A stretch of DNA of 64,000 bases, taken from Chryseobacterium sp. SN22 (GTDB taxonomy: Bacteria; Bacteroidota; Bacteroidia; Flavobacteriales; Weeksellaceae). Shown here in pieces: positions 16,698 through 25,250 of the stretch. The translations under genes and the position numbers were made by a program. The DNA lies in assembly GCF_008329705.1 (NCBI RefSeq), contig NZ_VTSX01000006.1, positions 1 to 64,000 on the forward strand, written 5' to 3'. Positions within the stretch are counted from its first letter, which is position 1; every line of letters begins with the position of its first letter. Under the pieces are notes generated by a model. The model saw nothing but the letters and a program-made list of their open reading frames with translations, made no database searches and was not told the DNA's origin.

Positions 16698-18467
16698 ATG
16701 ACTTCAAAGGACAAAGTAGCTGCGCTTCGTGAAGAGATGCAGAAAAATAATGTTGATGCATTTATAGTATATTCCGCAGATCCGCACATGAGCGAATACC
16801 TGCCTCAGGAATGGCAGGAAAGGGCTTGGTTGTCAGGATTCCTGGGTTCCGCAGGTTTTGTGGTAATTACCAGAGACAAAGCCGGTTTATGGACGGACGG
16901 ACGGTATTTTACCCAGGCACCGATTGAGCTGGCCGGATCGGGGATCGATCTGTTCAAGGACGGAATGGAAGGAACGCCGAATTACATCGACTGGATCATT
17001 TCCGAAATTCCGGAGAACGGAAAAGTAGCAGTAAATGCGGTGGCCACTTCCCACGCCAACTGGGAACTTCTTACGGAAAAATTAAACGCTAAAAATATTA
17101 CGCTGGTCGATCTTCCTTTGCTGAAAGAGATCTGGAAAGACCGGGGAGCCCCATCTAAAAATCCGATCTTCGTACATCCTGTGGAAAGAGCAGGGAAATC
17201 GGTCATTGATAAAATTGCATCCATCCGCCAGAAAATGGAGGAGCAGTGTGCGACCATCCATATTATTTCGAGCCTGGATGATGTGGCCTGGACATTGAAC
17301 CTCCGGGGAAGCGACGTTGAGAGCAATCCCGTATTTTTAGGGTATCTGGTGATCACAAAAAACGATGCGAAACTTTTCACGGACCTGGATAAGCTGGATG
17401 TGGAATCGAGGCGGCAGATGGATGAAGCGTGGGTAAAAATGATGCCGTACGAAGAGTTCTACAACTGCCTGAAAGCATTCAGCAATGAGAAAGTATTGGT
17501 TTCGCCAAACAGCAACCAGTCGATTTTTGAAGCGCTGAAGCCGGATAATGAGTTCATCAAAGCGGCGGTGCCGGGAAATCTGATGAAGGCCCAGAAGAAT
17601 GAAACGGAGCTGGAAGGTTTCAGAAAAGTGATGGTGCGTGACGGCGTAGCCATGGTGAAATTCCTGTACTGGCTGACGCACAATGCCGGAAAAGAAGCCA
17701 TGAACGAATATTCCATCGGGGAAAAACTGAGAGGTTTCCGTGCGGAAGGCGAGAATTTTGTAGGCGAGAGCTTCGGAAGTATTGTCGGATACAAGGATAA
17801 CGGAGCCATTATGCATTACTCCGCGAAAAAAGAAGGCAGCAAAGAAGTGACCGGCGACGCCAGTATTCTGGTCGATTCCGGAGGACAGTATCTTGAAGGA
17901 ACAACAGATATTACAAGGACACTGGCTTTAGGGGCGGTTTCCGAAGAATTCAAAAGAAACTCAACGCTGGTCCTGCAGGGACTGATCCGTCTGTCGATGG
18001 TGAAATTCCCGAAAGGCACACGTGGCGTACAGCTGGATGCCATTGCCCGACTGCCTTTATGGATGGAAGGAAAAGATTACAACCACGGTACCGGCCATGG
18101 GGTAGGAAGCTTCATGAATGTGCACGAAGGCCCTCAGAATATCCGGAAAGACATGAATCCGCAGGAGCTGATGGCCGGAATGGTGTGTTCCAACGAACCG
18201 GGGTATTACCTGGAGGGAGAATACGGCATCCGTCATGAAAACCTGATTGCGGTAAAAGAATCCGAAACAACAATCCACGGCACTTTCTATGAGTTTGAAA
18301 CCCTGACGTTCTGTCCGTTCTTCAAAGATACAGTCGTTAAGGAAATCCTATCCGAAGAAGAAGTTACCTGGCTGAATACTTATCACAAAACCTGTGAGGA
18401 AAAGCTGGCTCCGTTCCTGGAAGGGGAGGTGAAAGAATGGTTCCTTGAATTGGTGAGCCCGCTTTAG
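16698..18467 (+). CDS. long-type Xaa-Pro aminopeptidase (aminopeptidase P, M24B)
   Basis: 589 residues, the three-domain form (two creatinase-like N-terminal domains of about 150 residues each, then the pita-bread M24 domain and a short C-terminal extension), as in eukaryotic cytosolic aminopeptidase P. It removes an N-terminal residue followed by proline, in the cytoplasm. The five metal ligands are visible: Asp in VDSGGQY, Asp in GTTDITRT, His in GTGHGVG, Glu in SNEPGYY and Glu in IRHENL. The catalytic-site histidines of HEGP are also there. It is monocistronic and closed by the terminator at 18566. Confidence 0.93.
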   Translation: MTSKDKVAALREEMQKNNVDAFIVYSADPHMSEYLPQEWQERAWLSGFLGSAGFVVITRDKAGLWTDGRYFTQAPIELAGSGIDLFKDGMEGTPNYIDWIISEIPENGKVAVNAVATSHANWELLTEKLNAKNITLVDLPLLKEIWKDRGAPSKNPIFVHPVERAGKSVIDKIASIRQKMEEQCATIHIISSLDDVAWTLNLRGSDVESNPVFLGYLVITKNDAKLFTDLDKLDVESRRQMDEAWVKMMPYEEFYNCLKAFSNEKVLVSPNSNQSIFEALKPDNEFIKAAVPGNLMKAQKNETELEGFRKVMVRDGVAMVKFLYWLTHNAGKEAMNEYSIGEKLRGFRAEGENFVGESFGSIVGYKDNGAIMHYSAKKEGSKEVTGDASILVDSGGQYLEGTTDITRTLALGAVSEEFKRNSTLVLQGLIRLSMVKFPKGTRGVQLDAIARLPLWMEGKDYNHGTGHGVGSFMNVHEGPQNIRKDMNPQELMAGMVCSNEPGYYLEGEYGIRHENLIAVKESETTIHGTFYEFETLTFCPFFKDTVVKEILSEEEVTWLNTYHKTCEEKLAPFLEGEVKEWFLELVSPL

Positions 18468-18565
18468 CAGACTGCTAAGGCTGGAAAAGAGGAGCCGGGT
18501 GCCGAAAATTTTCGGTTGACATTCTGCTGAATTCGAAACCGGCTTAGAAATCTTAAAATAAATGG

Positions 18566-18597
18566 TCGTCCTGCAAATCCTGCAGGACGATTTTTTT
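18566..18597 (+). terminator. terminator of the aminopeptidase P gene
   Basis: A perfect 10-bp stem (18566-18575 with 18581-18590), 5-base loop, then seven T. Confidence 0.9.
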
Positions 18598-18666
18598 ATC
18601 GGGTTACCGTGTTTTTACGGATGGCATTTTAGGGTTTTCCCTGAAGATACCGGAACCGGCTGATCC

Positions 18667-18674
18667 TATCTTTG
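18667..18674 (+). promoter_or_regulatory. -7 box in front of the small RNA candidate
   Basis: TATCTTTG, a full TAnnTTTG match in an intergenic region with no gene downstream for more than 500 bases. A clear -33 TTG is not seen. Confidence 0.5.
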
Positions 18675-18680
18675 TCCCAA

Positions 18681-18755
18681 CAAACATCATTCATATCTTC
18701 AATAGTAAATTCAAAGCAGGCAAATCATCTCAGTTCTTGAGGTGATTTTTTTTTC
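18681..18755 (+). ncRNA. candidate small RNA of about 75 nt
   Basis: A -7 box at 18667-18674 is followed about 75 bases later by a good intrinsic terminator (10-bp stem, 18722-18731 with 18737-18746, then nine T). There is no start codon with a credible frame in between and no following gene. Promoter plus terminator at this distance suggests a short non-coding transcript. Its 5' half, up to about 18720, is unstructured by eye and could pair with a target. Expression is not shown, so this stays a candidate. Confidence 0.4.
18722..18755 (+). terminator. terminator of the small RNA candidate
   Basis: A 10-bp stem with one G-U pair, a 5-base loop and a run of nine T at 18746-18754. Confidence 0.75.
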
Positions 18756-19200
18756 TATTTTATTATAAATATTTGATAATAAATAAATTATAAATTTAAT
18801 TCCTCCGGTGAGGGGCGCATTGAAAATAAAGTGAATCGTGAATTTTGCTCGAGTCAGTCATCAAATCTGCAAACATCGACCATTGCCTGTTTTGCCTACG
18901 GCTGCCTAGCCCGGATAGTAACGGATACCCCGCAGCAGGAGAAGGGGAGCAATGGCTTAAGCCAAGGCCGGGAAAGGCGTGAGGAGTATAAGTGGATAGC
19001 CGGAAAAAGCTCCTGAGAAAATGCCGGGTTTATCAATGGTGGAGTCTGTGTTTCAAGTGAATGCTGAATCTTGATGTGTTGAAAATTGAACGTAAAGGTG
19101 AATCTTATGTATTAAAAAACTGACAAATAAAGCGGATTGACGATTCACTATTCACCTTCCAATAGAGGCAATAGACAAACGGTATGGCGGTTTGCGATTA
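18756..19200. other. intergenic region with structured element and repeats
   Basis: About 450 bp before mnmE without a real gene. It contains the dispersed element at 18905-19016 and, near 19140-19160, a copy of the GATTCACTATTCACC repeat also found between pruA and the topoisomerase gene. An apparent 61-residue frame at 18831-19016 is a by-product of the element. Confidence 0.5.
18905..19016. repeat. dispersed structured element of flavobacteria
   Basis: The left end reads AGCCCGGATAGTAACGG and the right end AGTGGATAGCCGGAAAAAGC, so CCGG-containing ends face each other and each end carries a GATAG motif. Inside are two nested hairpin candidates: CCCC(N12)GGGG at 18928-18947 and the palindrome TGGCTTAAGCCA at 18953-18964. 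I recall elements with these same two ends, and variable middles, in many Chryseobacterium and Flavobacterium intergenic regions. Conserved ends with a variable hairpin core point to a structured RNA or a small non-autonomous repeat. Only one copy is in the window, so the wide distribution rests on memory. Confidence 0.5.
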
Positions 19201-19207
19201 AAATCCG

Positions 19208-19215
19208 TAAATTTG
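19208..19215 (+). promoter_or_regulatory. -7 box of mnmE
   Basis: TAAATTTG, a full match, ends only 4 bases before the ATG at 19220. Transcription would then start at or next to the A of the ATG, implying a leaderless mRNA. The same AATCCGTAAATTTG context recurs before nhaA. Confidence 0.55.
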
Positions 19216-19219
19216 CGGC

Positions 19220-20605
19220 ATGAATAACGATACGATTTGTGCGCTGGCTACGGCTAACGGCGTAGGGGCTTTGGGAATTATCCGTGTTTCAGGAAATGAA
19301 GCTTTGGCTGTGGTTCAGAAATCCTTTCCGGGGAAAAACCTGGCCAGACAGAAATCGCATACCATCCATTACGGTTATTTTATGGATGGGGAAGAGGCGA
19401 TCGATGAGGTTATGCTTTCGATTTTCCTGGCGCCGAAGAGCTTTACGACCGAAAATTCCGTGGAGATTGCTTTTCACGGGTCGCCGCATATCGGGAAACG
19501 TATTCTGGAAACACTGATTAAAAACGGTGCGCGGATGGCCAAAGCCGGTGAATTTACGCTGCGGGCGTTCATCAATGGCCGGATCGACCTTTCACAGGCC
19601 GAAGCCATTGCTGATGTCATTGCCTCCGAAAACGAAGCTTCCCGGAAAGTCGCTATCAGTCAGCTGAAAGGGGGAATTACCAATGAAATTTCGTTTCTGA
19701 GAACAGACCTGCTGAATTTTGTTTCACTGATTGAACTGGAACTGGATTTTGCCGAGGAAGATGTGGAATTTGCAGACCGCAGTGCCCTGAACCAGCTGCT
19801 GGATAAGATCACTCTGAAATTAAACTCGCTGATTGAAAGTTTCCAGTATGGAAACGCTATCAAAAACGGAACCGCCGTGGCGATCATCGGAAAGCCGAAT
19901 GCCGGGAAATCGACGCTGCTGAATGCGCTTTTGAAGGAAGAGCGTGCGATCGTCAGCAATATTGCGGGAACAACGCGGGATACGATTGAGGAAGTGCTGC
20001 ACATCAAAGGCCATGCATTCCGCCTGATCGATACGGCCGGGCTGCGTGAAACGATGGATGAAATCGAAGCCATCGGGGTAAAAAAAGCCAGGGAAAAGGT
20101 AGCCAATGCCAATATTCTTGTGTATCTGGCCGATGCCGGAACCGCCGATTTTTCGGAAGATATTGAGATGATCCAATCCCTGCTGAGGGATGACCTGAAG
20201 CTGATCATCTGTGCCACGAAAATCGATGAAGTAATCCCGACCCAATATGAAAAAGTGGAAGATACCTTCCGGCAGGCAATTAGCCACGAGTTTGATTTCA
20301 TCAAAATTTCTGCCGTTGAAAACCAGAATATCCAGGATCTTAAAAATGAACTTTCTTCCTATGTCGAACAGCTGAAAGCTTCGGAAAACAACGTGGTCAT
20401 TACCAACCAGCGCCATTATGAAGCCCTGCAAAAATCCCTCGACGCCGTTGAGAAAGTCAAAGAAGCCGTCACCTTCCGGATTTCCACCGAACTCCTGGCC
20501 TACGAACTGCGCAATGCCCTGGAGCATCTCGGTGAAATCTCAGGGGAAGTGACGAACGACGAGGTGCTGGGGAATATTTTTTCGAAGTTTTGTATCGGGA
20601 AATAG
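19220..20605 (+). CDS. mnmE: tRNA uridine-5-carboxymethylaminomethyl(34) synthesis GTPase
   Basis: 461 residues, normal length. With MnmG it installs the cmnm5 group on U34 of certain tRNAs; it is cytoplasmic and K+-activated. The N-terminal tetrahydrofolate-binding domain (1-120) has the usual GVGALGIIRVSG start. The GTPase domain is complete: G1 GKPNAGKS at 224-231, G2 TTRDT at 251-255, G3 DTAG at 271-274, and G4 TKID. The chain ends in FCIGK with the conserved Cys458. It is monocistronic here; mnmG is not in the window. A -7 box ends 4 bases before the ATG, so the message may be leaderless. Confidence 0.97.
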   Translation: MNNDTICALATANGVGALGIIRVSGNEALAVVQKSFPGKNLARQKSHTIHYGYFMDGEEAIDEVMLSIFLAPKSFTTENSVEIAFHGSPHIGKRILETLIKNGARMAKAGEFTLRAFINGRIDLSQAEAIADVIASENEASRKVAISQLKGGITNEISFLRTDLLNFVSLIELELDFAEEDVEFADRSALNQLLDKITLKLNSLIESFQYGNAIKNGTAVAIIGKPNAGKSTLLNALLKEERAIVSNIAGTTRDTIEEVLHIKGHAFRLIDTAGLRETMDEIEAIGVKKAREKVANANILVYLADAGTADFSEDIEMIQSLLRDDLKLIICATKIDEVIPTQYEKVEDTFRQAISHEFDFIKISAVENQNIQDLKNELSSYVEQLKASENNVVITNQRHYEALQKSLDAVEKVKEAVTFRISTELLAYELRNALEHLGEISGEVTNDEVLGNIFSKFCIGK

Positions 20606-20703
20606 TCAAGGAAGCAATTTAAAGCGGGATTAATTAGGGTACTTTATAGAAATCTACAGTGCCTGATCACAGGACTTTTTCTCAGATCATTGCATTTTCC
20701 CAA

Positions 20704-22107
20704 TCAAATCACCAAGCCGCCTGCTTTTATCATCAATTGATGAAGCTCCGTATTTTTGATAAAGGGGGAAAGAAATTCTCTTCCGGGACCGTAGGCGGCA
20801 ACTTCCACATAATCTCCCGAATGATCCATACTGATCCATCCGACATGATTGTGCTGCTGCTGAATATCCGAATATGCTTTGTAAGGTAGCTTTTTATAAT
20901 TATACAATCCGGATTCCTGTTTCTCCAGTCCCTTATAAAAATTGAGGAGATGCCTGCCTTCTTCATCCGTCAGCCGGATCTGATTGGTCTCATAGATCCA
21001 GTCTTTGATCTGCTGCAGGTTAAAATCAGATTTTATAGCATTCAGGATGTATTCATTGGAATATTTGTAACCGGAGATGCTGTTGAACCCGGAGGCGGCA
21101 TCGGTTCCGTAGATGGTTCCCGGATTGGCATTGCCATGGTCGGTTGTAATGATAACCAGGGTTTCTTGATCTTTTTCGGCAAAATCGATGGCAACTTTTA
21201 CCGCTTCGTCAAATGCCAGCTGGTCGTGGAGGAGGGCTGCCACATCATTGGCATGGGCTGCCCAATCTACTTTACCGCCTTCTATCTGTAGCACAAAACC
21301 TCGGGGATGGTCCTTCATCAGGTCGATAGCCGTTTTGGCCATATCCGCAAGGGTAGGGCTGTGCTGCAAATCAGAAAGATTTGTCCGGTCTATTGCATAA
21401 GGCAGTGCGCCCGTACCGAAAACCCCCAGCATCTTACCGGGCTTCCGGATATTTTTCAGGTCATTTTTGGTTTTGAGAATCTGATAGCCTTTCTGCCGAT
21501 AGGCTTCATACATATCTTTACGGTCCGCTCTTTTGTCGGGATTAAAAAACTCATCACCTCCGCCCATCATGACATCCAGGCCAAGCTGGAGATACATTTC
21601 TGCAATTTCAGGCTCAGCGTTCCGGCTGTCGGAATTCACACAAAAGCCTGCCGGAGTAGCGTGCGTAACGGTAACTGTCGTCACGCAGCCTGCTTTTTTG
21701 CCTGCTTTTTTAAACTTCTGCCATATCGGAACATATCGTTCACCATTAACGCCGACGTTCAGCACGCCGTTTTTAACCCGGGTTCCGCCTCCGAATGCCG
21801 AGCTGGCGGCGGCTGAATCCGTCACAATCGAACTGGCAGACGCCGTATCCATCAAAGCCCGGCTTACCTGCCCCGTGTGATACAGGTTCATCCAATGGCT
21901 GGTTCTACCGAGTATATTTCTGGAATAAAGATCCGCCATCGTGAGGGTTCCCATACTCATGCCGTCACTGACCATAAAGATGATGTTTTTAGCTTTTCCG
22001 GGATCCGGAGAAGTTATTTTTGAATTCCCGGCTAAAAGATCTGCCGGATTTAAAGCAAAGGCACCGGTGATAAACGCCGAACCTTTTAAAAATGTACGTC
22101 TGTCCAT
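20704..22107 (-). CDS. alkaline phosphatase, probably Tat-exported
   Basis: 467 residues. It belongs to the classical alkaline phosphatase superfamily: metal-site Asp in FMVSDGMS, the phosphoserine loop VTDSAAASSA, His/Thr in VTVTHATPAGF, ligands in QIEGGKVDWAAHAND, and TTDHGN. It hydrolyses phosphate monoesters outside the cytoplasm. The N-terminus MDRRTFLKGSAFITGAFAL has twin arginines in an RRxFLK context, so export of the folded enzyme by Tat is likely. It is convergent with mnmE and divergent from nothing close; no Pho box was recognised. Confidence 0.93.
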   Translation of the reverse strand: MDRRTFLKGSAFITGAFALNPADLLAGNSKITSPDPGKAKNIIFMVSDGMSMGTLTMADLYSRNILGRTSHWMNLYHTGQVSRALMDTASASSIVTDSAAASSAFGGGTRVKNGVLNVGVNGERYVPIWQKFKKAGKKAGCVTTVTVTHATPAGFCVNSDSRNAEPEIAEMYLQLGLDVMMGGGDEFFNPDKRADRKDMYEAYRQKGYQILKTKNDLKNIRKPGKMLGVFGTGALPYAIDRTNLSDLQHSPTLADMAKTAIDLMKDHPRGFVLQIEGGKVDWAAHANDVAALLHDQLAFDEAVKVAIDFAEKDQETLVIITTDHGNANPGTIYGTDAASGFNSISGYKYSNEYILNAIKSDFNLQQIKDWIYETNQIRLTDEEGRHLLNFYKGLEKQESGLYNYKKLPYKAYSDIQQQHNHVGWISMDHSGDYVEVAAYGPGREFLSPFIKNTELHQLMIKAGGLVI

Positions 22108-22190
22108 AACGGAATTAAATGTGCAGCGAAGATATAAAGACTTTAGTTCTATTGAAACTTTGTTGCGTTAATTATTTGTAAATTTTGAGA

Positions 22191-23393
22191 TTAAATATTT
22201 TGGGGAAAGGGATCTTCAAAATATCTTTCTTCTTTAGCCATCTTCGATTCCATTTCATTTACCAGGCAGTTTTCCAGATCTTTTTGCATTTGTGCAGGAT
22301 TAATATGCTGTCCGATGAAAACCAGTTCATTGATTCTGTCTCCCCAGTTTTTATCCCATCTTTCTTCGATGAAAGCCTGATTTTCCACAAATGATGAATA
22401 TCGGACCCTGTGATTAAGCGGCATGCTGCACCACCATACACCGGCCTTTTCCAACCGGAATGACCCGCCGGCCTGCGAAAAGTTAAGGGCGTCATCCGGC
22501 CTTGATGCCAGCCAGAATAAACCTTTCGCCCGCAATGTCCCCTGAGGATAAGAAGTGCTGAGGTATTCCCATAGCCGGAACGGGTGGAAGGGCCGGCGGT
22601 CTCTGAAAACAAATGCATTTATTCCGTATTCTTCGGTCTCCGGCGTATGATTATCAGCCATTAGCTCTTTCTGCCACCCTGCAGAGTTCTGCGCTTTTTC
22701 AAAATCAAATAATCCGGTATTTAAAAGTTCTTTCGGATTCACTCTGCTGAATTCCGACTGAATAATCCTGGCGTCAGGGTTCAGCTTATTTAAAGCGGCT
22801 TTCAGGAAGCCTATTGTACCGGCATCGACAAGGTCGGTTTTATTGAGTACAATGACATTGGCAAACTCGATCTGATCTGTGAGAAGGTTAACGATGGTCC
22901 TGTGGTCTCCCTGGATATCGGTAAGTTTCCGGTCGGTAAGCAACTCATTACTTTCAAAATCTTTTTCAAAATTAAAGCAGTCGACCACTGTTACCATCGT
23001 ATCGATATAGCTGAATTCTGATAAATCAATCCCGCTTTCCTCATCGATATAAGAAAATGTTTGTGCAACAGGAACCGGTTCGCTGATTCCGCTGCTTTCA
23101 ATGAGCAGATAATCAAACCTTCTTTCCTGAGCGAGACGTTCGACCTCAACCATCAGGTCTTCTCTTAAAGTGCAGCAGATACAGCCGTTGCTCATTTCAA
23201 CAAGTTTTTCTTCCGTTCTGGATAATGTATTTTCACTGGCTACAAGCCGGGCATCGACATTTACTTCACTCATGTCATTTACGATGACAGCTACCTTCAG
23301 ACCTGCTTTGTTATGAAGGATGTGATTAAGCAAGGTGGTTTTTCCGGCTCCTAGGAAACCGCTCAGAACCGTTACCGGTAATTTACTGTTCAT
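22191..23393 (-). CDS. zigA: ZigA/CobW-family GTP-dependent zinc metallochaperone
   Basis: 400 residues from the ATG at 23393; a longer frame to 23444 would overlap the stop of the upstream MerC-like gene and is not preferred. A G3E-family GTPase: P-loop GFLGAGKT at 12-19, the metal-binding CICC motif at 71-74, NKTD as G4, and the C-terminal CobW_C domain with a His-rich region. Such proteins deliver zinc to client enzymes under zinc starvation. It lies 10 bases after the MerC-like gene. Their shared promoter carries a palindrome of Zur type, which fits a zinc-starvation role. The symbol is by family resemblance. Confidence 0.88.
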   Translation of the reverse strand: MNSKLPVTVLSGFLGAGKTTLLNHILHNKAGLKVAVIVNDMSEVNVDARLVASENTLSRTEEKLVEMSNGCICCTLREDLMVEVERLAQERRFDYLLIESSGISEPVPVAQTFSYIDEESGIDLSEFSYIDTMVTVVDCFNFEKDFESNELLTDRKLTDIQGDHRTIVNLLTDQIEFANVIVLNKTDLVDAGTIGFLKAALNKLNPDARIIQSEFSRVNPKELLNTGLFDFEKAQNSAGWQKELMADNHTPETEEYGINAFVFRDRRPFHPFRLWEYLSTSYPQGTLRAKGLFWLASRPDDALNFSQAGGSFRLEKAGVWWCSMPLNHRVRYSSFVENQAFIEERWDKNWGDRINELVFIGQHINPAQMQKDLENCLVNEMESKMAKEERYFEDPFPQNI

Positions 23394-23403
23394 GATATTT
23401 AAA

Positions 23404-23742
23404 TTAATGTCTGTGATGACTGAAGTTGATGAGGTGTCCGGCAATCAGGCCTGCTGTTCCAAAATAAATCAGCGGCAGGTGGATCTCAAAGATCATGTCT
23501 GCAAAAACGGAAACTGAAATAAGCAGAAGGGAAGTGGCAAACAAAACTTTCAGCCATTTGATGCGGGTTTTCTTTACAATCCGGTAAACCACAACACCGC
23601 CTATCGACAGGAAGGCCAAATCAATAAACAGGTTGTGTGAAATTCCCAGTGGAACAATCAGCAGTAACGGGAAAACCACACAGTGAATCAAACAGAGTAC
23701 CGCAGCGGATATTCCGACAACATCTAAAATTTTTGATTTCAT
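23404..23742 (-). CDS. MerC-domain membrane protein
   Basis: 112 residues with four predicted membrane helices and the MerC motif CLIHCVVFP in the first helix (a Cys-x-x-His-Cys arrangement), ending in the metal-binding tail HHRH. MerC proteins move Hg(II) in mercury-resistance operons, but in Bacteroidota they often sit next to zinc chaperones without other mer genes. No merA, merR or merT is present here. Together with the ZigA-type gene directly downstream and the palindromic operator upstream, zinc handling is the more likely role (inference). Confidence 0.85.
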   Translation of the reverse strand: MKSKILDVVGISAAVLCLIHCVVFPLLLIVPLGISHNLFIDLAFLSIGGVVVYRIVKKTRIKWLKVLFATSLLLISVSVFADMIFEIHLPLIYFGTAGLIAGHLINFSHHRH

Positions 23743-23780
23743 AAAAGTAATATTTAAGTTTCTTTATCGTAACACGGTTG

Positions 23781-23788
23781 CAAAAATA
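23781..23788 (-). promoter_or_regulatory. -7 box of the MerC-zigA operon
   Basis: TATTTTTG on the minus strand, 38 bases before the ATG. A TTG at 23809-23811 lies exactly 20 bases upstream, giving a complete Bacteroidota promoter. Confidence 0.7.
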
Positions 23789-23802
23789 TAAATAACATTT
23801 AA

Positions 23803-23825
23803 TTAATGCAACTTAATTGCATTAA
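23803..23825. promoter_or_regulatory. perfect 9-5-9 palindrome, Zur-like operator
   Basis: TTAATGCAA, five bases, TTGCATTAA: a perfect 23-bp inverted repeat. Its left half contains the -33 TTG of the MerC-zigA promoter, so a bound dimer would block RNA polymerase. Length and A+T-rich symmetric form suit a Fur-superfamily repressor, and a zinc chaperone downstream points to Zur. No zur gene is in the window. Confidence 0.65.
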
Positions 23826-23974
23826 TATTGTAACCGGGATTAATCTGTCATTTTGGTTCGGGTCCGCCAAAATACTTGGCATATTATTAGATTGAGAATT
23901 TAAATCTCTAGGAGTTGTAGTTGATTCATACAATTCATTTAGATGAAGAATGACATCAACTATAAATAAATCAT

Positions 23975-25096
23975 ATGAAACACAACATTTTTAAATGGAC
24001 TCTGGCCATGAGTACTTTAGTCCTGACATTTTCATGCTCCAAGAAGAGCGACACGAAAGATTCACAGAACATGACGGCAACTGCAGGTGATTCTGCAAAG
24101 ACATCGGCGATCAAACCTACCGGCGCTGCACCGGACTGGGGCAAAACCATGAAGCCCGAAATGCTGGCGGTTATTGAAAAACTGGGGAGCTACGGTGATA
24201 AGCCGATTGAAACCCTGAAGCCGCAGGAAGCCCGTAAAAATCATACCCCTACCGATGCGGTGATGGATTTGGTAAAAGAAAATAACATTGCCATGCCGGC
24301 ACCAAAAGTAGACACTACCGGAACTAACATTGACGTTACCGGAGGAAAGATCCACCTTCGGATGTATACTCCCAAAACGGGAAACGGCCCTTTCCCCGTA
24401 ATCGTTTATTATCATGGCGGCGGATTTGTTATCGCTGACCCTGATGTGTATAATGCCTCTGCACAAGGCCTGGCAGAACAGACCGGAGCTATTGTGGTTT
24501 CCGTTGCGTACCGTCGGGCACCGGAACATAAATTCCCGACTGCCCACAATGATGCTTTTGCCGCTTACGAATGGGTGGTGAAGAATGCAGCAAGTATAAA
24601 AGGAGACCCTAAGAAAATTGCGGTTGCCGGAGAAAGTGCCGGAGGAAATTTAGCGGCTAATGTTTCCATCATGGCGCGCGATAAAAAGATTATGCTGCCG
24701 CTGCACCAGATCCTGGTGTATCCGATTGCCCAATCTGATATGAATACGGCATCTTACGTAAAGTATGCCAATGCAAAACCGTTGAACAAAGCCATGATGG
24801 CATGGTTTACAAAGAATTACGTGAACACCATGAGCGAAGCCAAAGACCCGAGAATTTCTCTGGTGAATGCCGATCTTAAAGGCTTACCTCCGACAACCAT
24901 CATTACCGCTGAAATCGATCCGCTGAATCAGGATGGAAAGATGCTTGCTGAAAAGTTATCTGCAGCCGGGGTTAAAGTCGACAGTAAAGATTATACCGGG
25001 GTTACCCACGAATTCTTCGGAATGGCAATTATCGTTCCTGAAGCCAAGCAGGCACAGGCATACGCTGCTGAAAAATTAAAAGCGGCTTTTAAATAA
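23975..25096 (+). CDS. lipoprotein alpha/beta-hydrolase (HSL-type esterase)
   Basis: 373 residues. The signal peptide ends in a lipobox (VLTFSC, Cys21), followed by a disordered Ser/Thr linker to about residue 50. The hydrolase belongs to the hormone-sensitive-lipase family: oxyanion motif HGGGF at 147-151, nucleophile GESAG with Ser221, and the Asp and His in AEIDPL and GVTHEFFG. It likely cleaves short-chain esters in the periplasm. It stands alone; an AraC regulator and a serine hydrolase follow on the same strand beyond a terminator. Confidence 0.9.
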   Translation: MKHNIFKWTLAMSTLVLTFSCSKKSDTKDSQNMTATAGDSAKTSAIKPTGAAPDWGKTMKPEMLAVIEKLGSYGDKPIETLKPQEARKNHTPTDAVMDLVKENNIAMPAPKVDTTGTNIDVTGGKIHLRMYTPKTGNGPFPVIVYYHGGGFVIADPDVYNASAQGLAEQTGAIVVSVAYRRAPEHKFPTAHNDAFAAYEWVVKNAASIKGDPKKIAVAGESAGGNLAANVSIMARDKKIMLPLHQILVYPIAQSDMNTASYVKYANAKPLNKAMMAWFTKNYVNTMSEAKDPRISLVNADLKGLPPTTIITAEIDPLNQDGKMLAEKLSAAGVKVDSKDYTGVTHEFFGMAIIVPEAKQAQAYAAEKLKAAFK

Positions 25097-25120
25097 TAAA
25101 ACAATTCATATCTTTTTTAC

Positions 25121-25156
25121 CTCCCGTAAAGTAAATCTTTGCGGGAGATTTTATTT
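25121..25156 (+). terminator. terminator of the esterase gene
   Basis: An 11-bp stem with one G-U pair (25121-25131 with 25137-25147), 5-base loop, then ATTTTATTTT. Confidence 0.8.
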
Positions 25157-25250
25157 TGTACAAAATTATTATTTGTTTTTGATGCAGATCGGTTCTTTTT
25201 AAATGACAAACCGTAAAAATACTGTAGCTTTATCATTAATTTAACAGCCG

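Noticed and set aside
18831..19016. 61-residue frame
   Set aside because: It coincides with the dispersed structured element and ends with it; more likely a by-product of the repeat.
23404..23742. Mercury-resistance operon
   Set aside because: Only a MerC-like protein is present; merA, merR, merT and merP are absent and the partner is a zinc chaperone.
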